From Xanthomarina sp. F1114 (GTDB lineage Bacteria > Bacteroidota > Bacteroidia > Flavobacteriales > Flavobacteriaceae): a stretch of DNA of 64,000 bases. Location: NCBI RefSeq assembly GCF_026410255.1, contig NZ_JAPMLL010000006.1, positions 1 to 64,000 of the forward strand, written 5' to 3'. A program made the position numbers and the translations under genes. Shown piece by piece: positions 43,085 through 52,188 of this stretch; position 1 is the first letter of the stretch; each line of letters begins with the position of its first letter. Under the pieces are notes generated by a model. That model saw only the letters and a program-made list of their open reading frames with translations. It was not told the DNA's origin and made no database searches.

Positions 43085-45508
43085 TTATATTTTAATCTGT
43101 AAGGTTCCATACCAATTTCTTGGAGCCGAAGGGATAATTCCTGGACCTGGATAACCAGTAGCACGTCTTGTAAAATAGGCATTATCGAGAAGGTTATTAA
43201 TTCCAAGCTCTAATTTAAAGCGATTATAGCTATAAGATAATGAGATATCTAAAATATCATAACTTGGTATTTGACCTATAACGCCACTTAAACTTGGTTC
43301 TATAGAGTTTGTAGCATCTGTAAATTGGCTTGACAAATAGGTGTATTGAACGCTTCCTAAGAGGTTTTTATAACCAAATCTCATTCCTGTTTTTATATTG
43401 ACTTCTGGCACAAATTCCACTTTGTTTCCTGTAACTCCAGACTTCTCTGAGCTTGTGTATTCCGAATTAATAAAAGATGAATTAATAAAGTAGTTTAAAC
43501 TAAACTGACTGTTTAATCCAATGAGTTTTTTAAGGTTAAGATCGAACAGAGATTCTACACCATACATAACGGCATCTCCTATATTTCCACGTTCACTGAA
43601 AATGCGACCATCGTCTAAAACCTTTTGTGCAAATCCGATACGGTTGTTATAAAAAACACTAAAAACATCCACATCGTAAGACAGAATATTTTTAAAATTT
43701 CCTCTTATTCCTAAATCGGTTGTAAACCCATCTTCGTCTGTTATATCTGGATTTATGGTAAATGCAGGATTACTTATATAAATATCTGAATAGGTAATAG
43801 ATCGGTAATTTTGTGAAATATTTCCATAAAACTCAACGCCTTTTTTAGGCTTATAACTCAAGCCTAAACCTAGAAGTGCAAAAGAACGTTCAAATTTTTG
43901 GTCTTCATAAACAGTTTCTTCAAAAATAACATTCCCAGCAGCATCTGTATTAATATTTTTATAGAATCCGTCACTTTGGGTATTTATATATTCGAATCTA
44001 AACCCTGGTGTTACCGAGAATTTATCACTCAGATAAAAGATGTTTTCTCCAAAAACAGAGATATTTAAATTAGGGAGATCAAATTGTGATTGATTAGTGT
44101 AATTTGGAAATTCTTCTGTATAATAGTTAAAATCCGGACCATCTCCATCGCTTCCCGGGCCTTGTTGTTGGTTGTTATTTGCTTTATAAAACTTAGCTCC
44201 AATTAAAAAAATAGATTTTTTTTCAAATACATTGTATTCGCTTAATAAACGCGTCTCAAAGCCAAAATTATTAAAATCGCCTTTTATCAAATCACGTTCA
44301 CTCATCGGGTCAATTTGGTTTACCCTATTTGATCTAAAACCTAAAGCATCTCTAGACGCATTTAGACCGAAAAAGTTAAAGGTAAAGTTCGTTTTTTCTG
44401 AAAATTTATGTGCAAATTTCACATTATACAACAACCAATCTACCTGAAACCAATTACGGGTTCTATTACTTTGGTATGGATCTTCATAAAACATTTGGTC
44501 TGTTAAACCTCCGGCTTGTTGTGCTAAATAGTTTAAATAGGTTAACTCTCCTGTAAGCGATGTGTTTTCAGAAAATTGATAGCCTAGATGAGCAAATACA
44601 TTCGTCGATTCAAATTTAGAGTTGGGTCTAAATCCATCCCCTTGCTTATAATTGAAATAGGAATAATAACTCCATTTGCCTTTTGTTCCGCTAATGCTGG
44701 TAAAATTTGTAAACAAACCAAAACTCCCTAAAGTGTTTCTGGTAATAAGTTCGAAAGGTTTATTGGGGTTTGGTTCTTTCATTTTAAAATTAATCAAGCC
44801 TCCAAACTGGGTTCCATATTGCAGTGAGGCAGCCCCACGAACTACTTGGATTTCAGAAATCCCTTCGGAAGCTGGTGTATAATAACTTTCTGGATAGCCC
44901 AAAACATCTGCACTGATGTCGTAGCCGTTTTGTCTGGTATTAAAGTTAGATGTTCTGTTTGGATCTAAACCACGTCCACCGATATTAAGCTGCAATCCAG
45001 CATCGTCATTTTGATAAATATTTAAACCTGCTACCTGATTAAATATTTGTCGGGCATTATTAGATGCTAAATTTGCCATGGATTGATCTACTAAAACCAC
45101 CTCTGTTTTCTTTCCGGCATAAATAGCGGTTTCTTCAACATCCTGAAGTCTCGATAATTCAAATACCTTTTCTTTTCTTGCCGAAATTTCAACTTCAGAT
45201 AAAGCGACACTCAGTCCTTTCATAACTGCATTAACTTCTATGTCTTCTGTACTAGTTACAGCGGTTTCATACACTTCAAATTCGTATGAAAAAAACACCA
45301 GATTAATTTGTGCTTTTTCTGTTTCAAACTCATAATATCCAGTAGCATTTGTAGTAGCTTTTTTGCCAGAATCCTTATCAAAAACTTCAACATTAGATAA
45401 AGGTTGATTGTTTTCAGCAAAGGTGACAACCCCAGAAATTTTATGTTGAGAATACCCTGAAATGCTTATTAATAAAGCTATAAATATTTTAAAATCCTTT
45501 AATGTCAT
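43085..45508 (-). CDS. TonB-dependent receptor (iron-uptake type)
   Basis: An 807-residue outer-membrane transporter. Signal peptide to about residue 20, then a carboxypeptidase-regulatory domain (KISGVVTFAENNQPLSNVEVFD, 23-100), a plug (QIFNQVAGLNIYQNDDAGLQLNIGGRGLDP, IQVVRGAASLQYGTQFGGLINF near 145-245) and a 22-strand barrel ending TLQIKI. It resembles FecA-type receptors for iron complexes. The start overlaps the HTTM gene by 20 bp. It is the fourth gene of the DUF4856-imelysin-HTTM operon, which points to iron or heme. Confidence 0.92.
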   Translation of the reverse strand: MTLKDFKIFIALLISISGYSQHKISGVVTFAENNQPLSNVEVFDKDSGKKATTNATGYYEFETEKAQINLVFFSYEFEVYETAVTSTEDIEVNAVMKGLSVALSEVEISARKEKVFELSRLQDVEETAIYAGKKTEVVLVDQSMANLASNNARQIFNQVAGLNIYQNDDAGLQLNIGGRGLDPNRTSNFNTRQNGYDISADVLGYPESYYTPASEGISEIQVVRGAASLQYGTQFGGLINFKMKEPNPNKPFELITRNTLGSFGLFTNFTSISGTKGKWSYYSYFNYKQGDGFRPNSKFESTNVFAHLGYQFSENTSLTGELTYLNYLAQQAGGLTDQMFYEDPYQSNRTRNWFQVDWLLYNVKFAHKFSEKTNFTFNFFGLNASRDALGFRSNRVNQIDPMSERDLIKGDFNNFGFETRLLSEYNVFEKKSIFLIGAKFYKANNNQQQGPGSDGDGPDFNYYTEEFPNYTNQSQFDLPNLNISVFGENIFYLSDKFSVTPGFRFEYINTQSDGFYKNINTDAAGNVIFEETVYEDQKFERSFALLGLGLSYKPKKGVEFYGNISQNYRSITYSDIYISNPAFTINPDITDEDGFTTDLGIRGNFKNILSYDVDVFSVFYNNRIGFAQKVLDDGRIFSERGNIGDAVMYGVESLFDLNLKKLIGLNSQFSLNYFINSSFINSEYTSSEKSGVTGNKVEFVPEVNIKTGMRFGYKNLLGSVQYTYLSSQFTDATNSIEPSLSGVIGQIPSYDILDISLSYSYNRFKLELGINNLLDNAYFTRRATGYPGPGIIPSAPRNWYGTLQIKI

Positions 45509-46853
45509 CGTTAAATGGTAGTATCCACGTTTTATGGTTAAATGATTCTTTTTCTTTGTATAAATCTACGGAGCTATCAATGTATGGCTGACTTAAACGT
45601 CCGTTTAAAGCGACATAACTTTCTGCAAAAACCTGGACATTTTCATGACCTTGAGCCGAAAAATGATCGCCTAAATAATGTGCATATTCTAAAATAAAAT
45701 CTGGCTGAAAGCTCATTTGTTTTTCTTGAAAGGACGTCAGAAAATCAGTGTTATCAACTACAAAAGTAGTTCCTGTTTCCCCATTTTTAATAGTAAAGGT
45801 GGTATAGCCCATTTTTTCCATAAGCATCACGCGCCAAGAGAAACGGTAGCCTTCTTCTGTCCAAAACAATTCACTTGGATAGAGCATATATCTAAATGGA
45901 AATAACATTTGAATTGTAAAAAAAATCCCTAGAATTGGTAAAACTATTTTCTGTTTTTTTAGGCTGTATGTGTTTTTCACTTTTATTGACGTCCCATCTT
46001 TTAAAGTGGGCAAAATTCGTTTAATAAAGCGGATTATTTTATGATGAAAGTCAGCTTCAAAGAAAATTAACGTTGAAACAATCATGATAAACGGAAACAT
46101 ACCAATTGGGAATAAAACCCGTGTAAACACATGGAAAAAGACCACTAAAGCAAATGCAAACCAACGTGTCCGTTTATAAAGTAATAAAAATGGAATGGCT
46201 AAGTCGTATAACATTCCAGACCAACTCATGGCGTAATGAAACCATTCCTGTTGCATGAAGTTATTCCCTATAAAGGGTAGATCGTATTTAGAAGGAAGCC
46301 AAATTTTTAAAGGCATGGCTCTAAACAACCAATCGCTATTTATTTTAGCCAAGCCTGCATAAAAATAAACCATCCCAAGAAGAAGTTTAATACTATCAAT
46401 ACACCATTTTGGCACCTGTTTATAACTTACTTTCTTAATATAGCTATCCAAAGAAAAATAGGCGTTTGCCGGTAAGAAAATCATTAAAAAGCTTAAAACG
46501 CTAATAAAGTAATAATGATTTAAGTAGGTGGTTTTATCCATGAGCTCTATATAAGTAAAACTCAGAAAAAACATGATAATTGCTAATCTATATTTTAAAC
46601 CTAAAGCAATTAAAACAGCAGATAATCCACAGATAAAAAATATGAGATATGTATATACACCTAATGGTTTAATCCATTCAAAACCAAAATATGAAAAGTG
46701 AAATTTTGGCTGTATATATAAAGTTTCAATCCAACCATTTGCCCAAAAGCGAACGATGCTAAAAAGCATCATAATACCGAACAGCATTCTAAACACAGCC
46801 AGAGGAGCTGCATCTGTTTGCTTTTGAAAATATGATTTAAAATTAACTTTCAT
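45489..46853 (-). CDS. HTTM-domain membrane protein
   Basis: A 454-residue membrane protein with several transmembrane helices in the first 300 residues (for example LAVFRMLFGIMMLFSIVRFW, VYTYLIFFICGLSAVLIALG, LAIIMFFLSFTYIELM). It belongs to the HTTM family, which is related to vitamin-K-dependent gamma-carboxylase. Its C-terminal part (about 310-454) is soluble. The function in bacteria is unproven. It overlaps the receptor gene by 20 bp, so translation is coupled. The operon pairs it with imelysin and DUF4856, a repeated Bacteroidota arrangement. Confidence 0.88.
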   Translation of the reverse strand: MKVNFKSYFQKQTDAAPLAVFRMLFGIMMLFSIVRFWANGWIETLYIQPKFHFSYFGFEWIKPLGVYTYLIFFICGLSAVLIALGLKYRLAIIMFFLSFTYIELMDKTTYLNHYYFISVLSFLMIFLPANAYFSLDSYIKKVSYKQVPKWCIDSIKLLLGMVYFYAGLAKINSDWLFRAMPLKIWLPSKYDLPFIGNNFMQQEWFHYAMSWSGMLYDLAIPFLLLYKRTRWFAFALVVFFHVFTRVLFPIGMFPFIMIVSTLIFFEADFHHKIIRFIKRILPTLKDGTSIKVKNTYSLKKQKIVLPILGIFFTIQMLFPFRYMLYPSELFWTEEGYRFSWRVMLMEKMGYTTFTIKNGETGTTFVVDNTDFLTSFQEKQMSFQPDFILEYAHYLGDHFSAQGHENVQVFAESYVALNGRLSQPYIDSSVDLYKEKESFNHKTWILPFNDDIKGF

Positions 46854-46916
46854 AAAAAGAAAAAGATTCTCTAATACACTTAAAGAACCTTTAGTTTTAT
46901 AATTTATTTTGACTTA

Positions 46917-48041
46917 TTAATCGCCATCAGCGTCCACATAATCCACACTAATATTCATGGCCTGAACCATATCTACTTTTAATAACACAACTACTTTTTG
47001 CAATTCATCATAAGCTTGTGTCATTTTCTGATTATCGGTAGTCACTTGTTCGTAATAATTATTGTTTAACAGCTGAACTTTAGTTCTCGCTAAATCTATT
47101 TGATTGTTTATTAGCACGTCTAAATCTTCGCCATTTTTCACGGTGTTCAAGTATTGTAAATATTCATCGAAACTGCTATTTATTAGAGACGACCCATACG
47201 CTTTTCCGTTAAAAAAGTCCTGAACTGCTTGTAAAGCATCTAAATTCAATTCTTTTGAAATTTCTTGATTATAAAAAGCTTCCACTTTTTCTGGCAAAGG
47301 ATTGGTAGAAAAGATTCCTGCTGGAATACCGACTTTATTTGCTCTTAGGCCTTTTTCGTAGTAAAAAATAAAATCGTTTGTCAATTTATTTACAGAGCTG
47401 GTAGCTGTATTAGCAGAACTACTTACAAATTGATCTCTATAAACCGTTGTCCAATCGTTCAAAACTATTTGGGTAAGAGATTTCATTTGATCGACTACAT
47501 CAGACAGGTAGGTTTTATAACCAAGTGCATTGGTGTTTGTAGTATATTTTTCAAGAATAGCAGCATCATTTTGTGCCAGCCCATATAATAAGTAATCTAC
47601 AGCTGGAAAACCAACGGCATCGTTATTATTTGGATGTGTTAAATCGTAAGTTCCGGAAGCCACGTTATTTTCAACATCTGAAACTGATGTTGGATAAATA
47701 TTCATTTGGAAGTGATAATTAATTGCTTCAGCTTTACCTATATTGAACATTTCGGCATATTGCCATACTTTATAAGTCTCTTTCCAAGCTGTTCTAAAAG
47801 CGTCTAAATTAGTTTGATCTGGGTTTGCTACAAAGATATTTTTAGCCGTTACAAGATTTCCCAATTCGGAATTTAAACCTTGATAAACAGGAATAATAAT
47901 ATTATCTGCCCAGTTAATTAACATGGACTGTCTGTTAAAGCCATCTGAATTACTTCCACCTCCAGAACCGCTATCGTCTGAACCACTGCAGGCTACTACA
48001 ACAAACAGAACTACAACTAAATACACTGCTTTTTTAATCAT
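46917..48041 (-). CDS. Imelysin-family lipoprotein
   Basis: A 374-residue predicted lipoprotein (signal ending VLFVVVACSGSDD). The helical-bundle imelysin fold is suggested by WADNIIIPVYQGLNSELGNL, AWKETYKVWQYAEMFNIG, FPAVDYLLYGLA and the repeated helix pattern. Imelysin-like proteins are iron-regulated and occur in iron-uptake operons; the peptidase activity is doubtful. It is the second gene of the operon, about 100 bp after DUF4856. Confidence 0.9.
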   Translation of the reverse strand: MIKKAVYLVVVLFVVVACSGSDDSGSGGGSNSDGFNRQSMLINWADNIIIPVYQGLNSELGNLVTAKNIFVANPDQTNLDAFRTAWKETYKVWQYAEMFNIGKAEAINYHFQMNIYPTSVSDVENNVASGTYDLTHPNNNDAVGFPAVDYLLYGLAQNDAAILEKYTTNTNALGYKTYLSDVVDQMKSLTQIVLNDWTTVYRDQFVSSSANTATSSVNKLTNDFIFYYEKGLRANKVGIPAGIFSTNPLPEKVEAFYNQEISKELNLDALQAVQDFFNGKAYGSSLINSSFDEYLQYLNTVKNGEDLDVLINNQIDLARTKVQLLNNNYYEQVTTDNQKMTQAYDELQKVVVLLKVDMVQAMNISVDYVDADGD

Positions 48042-48060
48042 CTTAATTATTTATTTTTTG

Positions 48061-48068
48061 CAAAGATA
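48061..48068 (-). promoter_or_regulatory. Possible internal -7 element before imelysin
   Basis: On the minus strand TATCTTTG matches TAnnTTTG, but no -33 TTTG stands at the usual distance. It may give a weak internal promoter. Confidence 0.3.
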
Positions 48069-48143
48069 ATAAGCAGACATTTATTTTTTGATTAAACATC
48101 CGCTTATTATGATATTTTAGACTAATTCGGGATCATTTTAATT

Positions 48144-49355
48144 TTAGTTTGCAGCTTGTGCCACTGTAAAATTAAATCTAGAAGCAATATCTTCAGAGAT
48201 AGAATCTAAAGTTGCATCTGTAACATCCCAAAAACCGTTTCCTGTCATTAATTCAGTGACATAGTCAGTTACTTCTTCGTGAGAAAAATACGGCATATTT
48301 GTATTTGGTTGTCTCGTAAATTGTAAGCTGTAAATAAATCCGAAACCTTCAGATAATTGATGACAAGCAGCTGCCATATCATTTTCTGCAAGTTTTGTTT
48401 TACCAGCTTGTAAATAATGAACGGCTCTTACAGCAATGACTTTAGAAATAGCCTCACGAACAATTTGTACTTGCTCATCTCTTACTTCGTAGTTTTTTGC
48501 AACAATAGCAGCTCTACCTAATTTTAAAGCCTCGAAAACATCTTGAGCAATTCCTGCAAAATCTGAGTCTGAATCAACTTGTTTTAAATAACCATTTAAA
48601 AAGTGATCGGCACCTAAAACTGGCATAGAAGGATCTGCCTCTGTTCCGTATAAATAACCATAAGCTTCATCCCACTTATGCTCCATTGTAGTATATGACT
48701 TTCCTGATTCTACAACACCGTTATTGTTGTTTTCTATATTAGAACCTTCATCTAAAACTGATGTACTTAAATAGTTATTAAGCATTTGGTCTGCCATTAA
48801 ACCACCAATAATTCCTTTAGCTACTGCCTGATTTAATTCCAAACCTTTGGCGTTTAAGTATCTTGTAGTTCCACCTCCTAATTGTTGTAATTGACCAGCA
48901 GTTCCTGCAGATGCTGTAACTTCCCAATTAGGGAATACCGCATTTGCTTGTTCGGCAATCCAAGTATCAAAATCTGCTTTAATAATATTTGCTAATGTTG
49001 TATTGGCAGAGAAATAATCTTTTGAAGCTGCTACTTTAGAGCGAACGTTTTTAGAAGAAGCGTTTAAATCGGCATCAGAAAAATCGGCATCGCCTGCACT
49101 GTGTGCAAACATCGCTTCTAAATCTAATTGCGTTAATGTATTATCTTTTAAAGCTGAAGTTAATTCGCCAGCCATTAATATTCTTGTTGTTTGCCCGTTA
49201 AAGCTAACTGTTGAAACATTTTCGCGCTCAAATGTATAGGTAGCTGGAGTTTCTATTTGGTCTCCATTATCTATAAAATCGTTAGAATCGTCGTCACTTG
49301 AACAAGAAGTTAAAATCGTGGCAGCCATTGCTACACTGAGGAGTATTTTTTTCAT
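48144..49355 (-). CDS. DUF4856 lipoprotein
   Basis: A 403-residue predicted lipoprotein (signal ending ILTSCSSDDD). DUF4856 blocks are visible: YTFERENVSTVSFNGQTTRILMAGEL, EHKWDEAYGYLYGTEADPSM, ADHFLNGYLKQVD and HQLSEGFGFIYSLQFTRQPN. The family occurs next to imelysin and TonB receptors in Bacteroidota; the biochemical role is unknown. It is the first gene of the operon, and two 23-bp operator-like boxes flank its promoter. Confidence 0.9.
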   Translation of the reverse strand: MKKILLSVAMAATILTSCSSDDDSNDFIDNGDQIETPATYTFERENVSTVSFNGQTTRILMAGELTSALKDNTLTQLDLEAMFAHSAGDADFSDADLNASSKNVRSKVAASKDYFSANTTLANIIKADFDTWIAEQANAVFPNWEVTASAGTAGQLQQLGGGTTRYLNAKGLELNQAVAKGIIGGLMADQMLNNYLSTSVLDEGSNIENNNNGVVESGKSYTTMEHKWDEAYGYLYGTEADPSMPVLGADHFLNGYLKQVDSDSDFAGIAQDVFEALKLGRAAIVAKNYEVRDEQVQIVREAISKVIAVRAVHYLQAGKTKLAENDMAAACHQLSEGFGFIYSLQFTRQPNTNMPYFSHEEVTDYVTELMTGNGFWDVTDATLDSISEDIASRFNFTVAQAAN

Positions 49356-49357
49356 TT

Positions 49358-49380
49358 TTATTTAGACTTAATATAAATAG
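49358..49380 (-). promoter_or_regulatory. Operator-like 23-bp box, downstream copy, DUF4856 operon
   Basis: Plus-strand box with TTTAGA core (49361-49366), CTTAA and a TAAATA end. It lies 2 bp from the DUF4856 start codon. Same box at 49430, 56568 and 56628. Confidence 0.65.
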
Positions 49381-49396
49381 ATTGTTATTTTCCATG

Positions 49397-49427
49397 CAAA
49401 AATAGAACAGCATTTTAAAAACACAAA
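49397..49427 (-). promoter_or_regulatory. Promoter of the DUF4856-imelysin-HTTM-TonB operon
   Basis: Minus strand TTTG (49427-49424), 19 bases, TATTTTTG (49404-49397): a perfect Bacteroidota consensus, 41 bp before the start codon. Confidence 0.75.
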
Positions 49428-49429
49428 AC

Positions 49430-49452
49430 TTATTTAGATTAATTTAAAATAA
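49430..49452 (-). promoter_or_regulatory. Operator-like 23-bp box, upstream copy, DUF4856 operon
   Basis: TTATTTAGATT then A/T-rich end AAAATAA. It sits 2 bp upstream of the -33 TTTG, as does the box at 56628 in the other TonB locus. Confidence 0.65.
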
Positions 49453-49507
49453 AATTCACTAATTATTTTTAACTTATTGTAAACGTGAGAATTAAAAAGG
49501 CAGAAAA

Positions 49508-50371
49508 TTAGTGGTACATATTAAATATTTTAGACGCTTCGTTATAGGCACTTTCAAAACTTAGGGCATTAAGATCTGAAACCTTTTTTTGAGTAAAATA
49601 AGAAAGAAGTTTTTCGGTAGGCATATTTCCTGTTAATTCGTCCTTTGCCATTGGACATCCACCAAAACCTTGAATAGCACCATCAAAACGTTTACACCCG
49701 GCTCTATATGCTGCATCAACCTTTTCGAACCATGTGGTTGGGGTTGTATGAAGATGTGCTCCAAACTCTATATCTGGATACTTTGGAATTAAATTAGAGA
49801 ATAAATAATTAATATTTTCAGGATTCGAGCTACCAATAGTATCGCTAAGCGACAAAATTTTAACGCCCATATTAGACAATCTTTCCGTCCATTCTCCTAC
49901 TATATCCACATCCCATGGATCTCCATAGGGATTTCCAAAACCCATAGAAATATAAACAACCACTTCTTTATTTGATTTATCGGCTATTTCAAGAATTTCA
50001 TTTAAAGTAACAACAGACTGTGCTATAGTTTTATGTGTGTTCCGCATTTGAAAATTTTCGGAAATAGAAAATGGATAGCCTAAATAATCAATTTGTTGAT
50101 GTACAGATGCGTCTTGAGCACCACGTGTATTAGCTATAATGGCTAATAATTTGCTTTTTGTTTTACTTAAATCCAATTGATCTAATACTTGAGCCGTATC
50201 CACCATTTGAGGAATGGCTTTTGGAGAAACAAAGCTCCCAAAATCGATAGTATCGAAGCCAACGCGTAATAAGGACTGAATATATTGTACTTTTTTTTCG
50301 GTAGGAATAAAGTCCTTGATGCCTTGCATGGCATCTCTAGGACATTCTATAATTTTTATAAAATCGGACAT
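49508..50371 (-). CDS. Hydroxymethylglutaryl-CoA lyase
   Basis: A 287-residue TIM-barrel enzyme of leucine catabolism: HMG-CoA gives acetyl-CoA and acetoacetate. KIIECPRDAMQGIKDFI at the start carries the catalytic Arg. GAHLHTTP supplies metal-binding His residues, and the C-terminal GFGGCPMAKDELTG holds the catalytic Cys. It is a single gene with a gap of about 30 bp before the LysE gene's stop on the same strand. Confidence 0.94.
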   Translation of the reverse strand: MSDFIKIIECPRDAMQGIKDFIPTEKKVQYIQSLLRVGFDTIDFGSFVSPKAIPQMVDTAQVLDQLDLSKTKSKLLAIIANTRGAQDASVHQQIDYLGYPFSISENFQMRNTHKTIAQSVVTLNEILEIADKSNKEVVVYISMGFGNPYGDPWDVDIVGEWTERLSNMGVKILSLSDTIGSSNPENINYLFSNLIPKYPDIEFGAHLHTTPTTWFEKVDAAYRAGCKRFDGAIQGFGGCPMAKDELTGNMPTEKLLSYFTQKKVSDLNALSFESAYNEASKIFNMYH

Positions 50372-50401
50372 TCTTATTATCTTGGAACTGTAAAAATAGG
50401 A

Positions 50402-51028
50402 CTATTTTTTTGAAAACAAGATGAAAACGGCAATTCCCACAAATACGAATATTTGCAACCATTTTAAATAGCTTCCAATATGTTTATGCTGTGTTATATA
50501 AGTTGAAATAGAGCCAGCCAAAAGAGCAATGGATGAAAAAATAATAAAGGAAACAGCCATAAACAGAAATCCCAATACATAGAACTGAGTCACTTCATTC
50601 AAAGTGTTACTAAATAAAAAGCCAGGAAATAAGGCGAGAAAAAACAGAGAGACTTTTGGGTTTAAAACATTCATTAAAAAGCCTTGTTTAAATAGTTGAG
50701 TTCCAGTTTTCTTTGGAACACTTCCTGATCCTAGCTGTAAAGAGGCATCACTTTTAAAAACAGTATATGCTAAATACAATAAATATGCTGCTCCAAAAAG
50801 TTTGATGATAAAAAACAGAGAATCGTTTTCTTTTATAAGTGCCGAAACCCCAAAGGCCACTAAAGTAGTATGCACCAAACAACCTGAAATTAACCCAGAA
50901 ACCGTAGCTAAACCAGAGGTTTTTCCATGACTAATACTTTGCATCAAAACATAGATATTATCTGGTCCTGGAGAGAATGCTAAGGCAGAAGTAGCAATTA
51001 TAAACGATATTAAAATATCGTAATTCAT
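50402..51028 (-). CDS. LysE-family amino-acid exporter
   Basis: A 208-residue inner-membrane protein with six transmembrane helices. SFIIATSALAFSPGPDNIYVLMQSISHGKTSGL at the start carries the PGP motif of the RhtB/LysE family. The last helix is FVGIAVFILFS. The substrate is an amino acid or a derivative, not determinable here. It overlaps the pyrD stop by one base (TAATG), so the two are probably coupled. Confidence 0.92.
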   Translation of the reverse strand: MNYDILISFIIATSALAFSPGPDNIYVLMQSISHGKTSGLATVSGLISGCLVHTTLVAFGVSALIKENDSLFFIIKLFGAAYLLYLAYTVFKSDASLQLGSGSVPKKTGTQLFKQGFLMNVLNPKVSLFFLALFPGFLFSNTLNEVTQFYVLGFLFMAVSFIIFSSIALLAGSISTYITQHKHIGSYLKWLQIFVFVGIAVFILFSKK

Positions 51029-52062
51029 TAACTGCGTTTTAAAATGGCTTTGTTAATGTTTTTAATTAGTTTGGGACCCTCATAAATAAACCCAGTATAA
51101 ACTTGGATTAAACTAGCTCCTGCATCTAATTTCTCTAAGGCATCTTTTGCAGAGTGGATTCCTCCTACTCCAATGATGGGAAAAGAATTACGACTCTTAT
51201 CGGCCAAATATTTAATGACGTGTGTTGATTTATCTTTGATAGGCTGCCCACTTAAACCGCCATTTCCAATTTCTTTTAAACGTTCGTCAGAGGCTTTTAA
51301 GCCTGCGCGATCTACCGATGTATTACTTGCAATAACTCCATCTAATTGAGTTTCTTCAATCAGTTCCACTATTTCATCCAATTGGGTATTATTTAAATCT
51401 GGAGCTATTTTTAGCAAAATAGGTTTTTGCTTTTCAAAGGTTTTATTGGCTTGTTGGACGGTTGCTATTAGTTCCAATAAATAGTCTTTATCGTTTAATT
51501 TAGCATGACTTCCTACATTTGGACAACTTACATTTAGCACAAAATAATCTACATAAGGATGCAGCGCGTTAAAGCATGTTAGATAATCTTTGGTATAATC
51601 TTCTGGTAAGGTTTGGGTGTTTTTACCAATATTTCCACCAATAATAACTCTACCTTTATTTTTTTTTAATTGCTCGATGGCAGCTTCAAGACCTTCATTA
51701 TTAAAGCCCATTCTATTAATGATTCCTTGATCGTCTTTCAATCTAAACAAGCGTTTTTTAGGATTTCCAATCTGTCCTTTTGGTGTTAGGGTTCCTATTT
51801 CTACAAAACCAAAACCAAAATTAGCCAACTCGTTATAAAGCACAGCGTTTTTGTCAAAACCAGCAGCCAATCCAACTGGGTTTTTAAAAGTTAAACCAAA
51901 AAGCTGCTTTTCTAATTTCGCATTTTCAACCACATAAAGGCTTCTAAAAATAGCAGCCATTCCTGGTATTTTCAATACTGTTTTTATTAAAGAAAATGTA
52001 AAATGATGTATTTTCTCAGGATCGAAAAGAAAAAAAACAGGTCTTATAAGTAGTTTATACAT
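51028..52062 (-). CDS. pyrD: Quinone-dependent dihydroorotate dehydrogenase
   Basis: A class 2 enzyme of about 344 residues that oxidises dihydroorotate to orotate, feeding electrons to the quinone pool at the inner membrane. I chose the ATG at 52062 ([21 protein letters not shown]), the usual start, over one ten codons upstream. FMN and substrate motifs: [34 protein letters not shown] (catalytic Ser) and NTSVDRAGL. The N-terminal helices are the membrane anchor. LysE follows with a one-base overlap. Confidence 0.96.
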   Translation of the reverse strand: MYKLLIRPVFFLFDPEKIHHFTFSLIKTVLKIPGMAAIFRSLYVVENAKLEKQLFGLTFKNPVGLAAGFDKNAVLYNELANFGFGFVEIGTLTPKGQIGNPKKRLFRLKDDQGIINRMGFNNEGLEAAIEQLKKNKGRVIIGGNIGKNTQTLPEDYTKDYLTCFNALHPYVDYFVLNVSCPNVGSHAKLNDKDYLLELIATVQQANKTFEKQKPILLKIAPDLNNTQLDEIVELIEETQLDGVIASNTSVDRAGLKASDERLKEIGNGGLSGQPIKDKSTHVIKYLADKSRNSFPIIGVGGIHSAKDALEKLDAGASLIQVYTGFIYEGPKLIKNINKAILKRS

Positions 52063-52188
52063 AAGAGTTATATTGTTCGACAAAAATACCATTCATTTGA
52101 TTAAAAATGCTAACATTAGTTTTATAAATTATTGGTATTTTTGAAAACCTTAAAATACACCGATTTTCTTTAATTAAAATATATTAAG

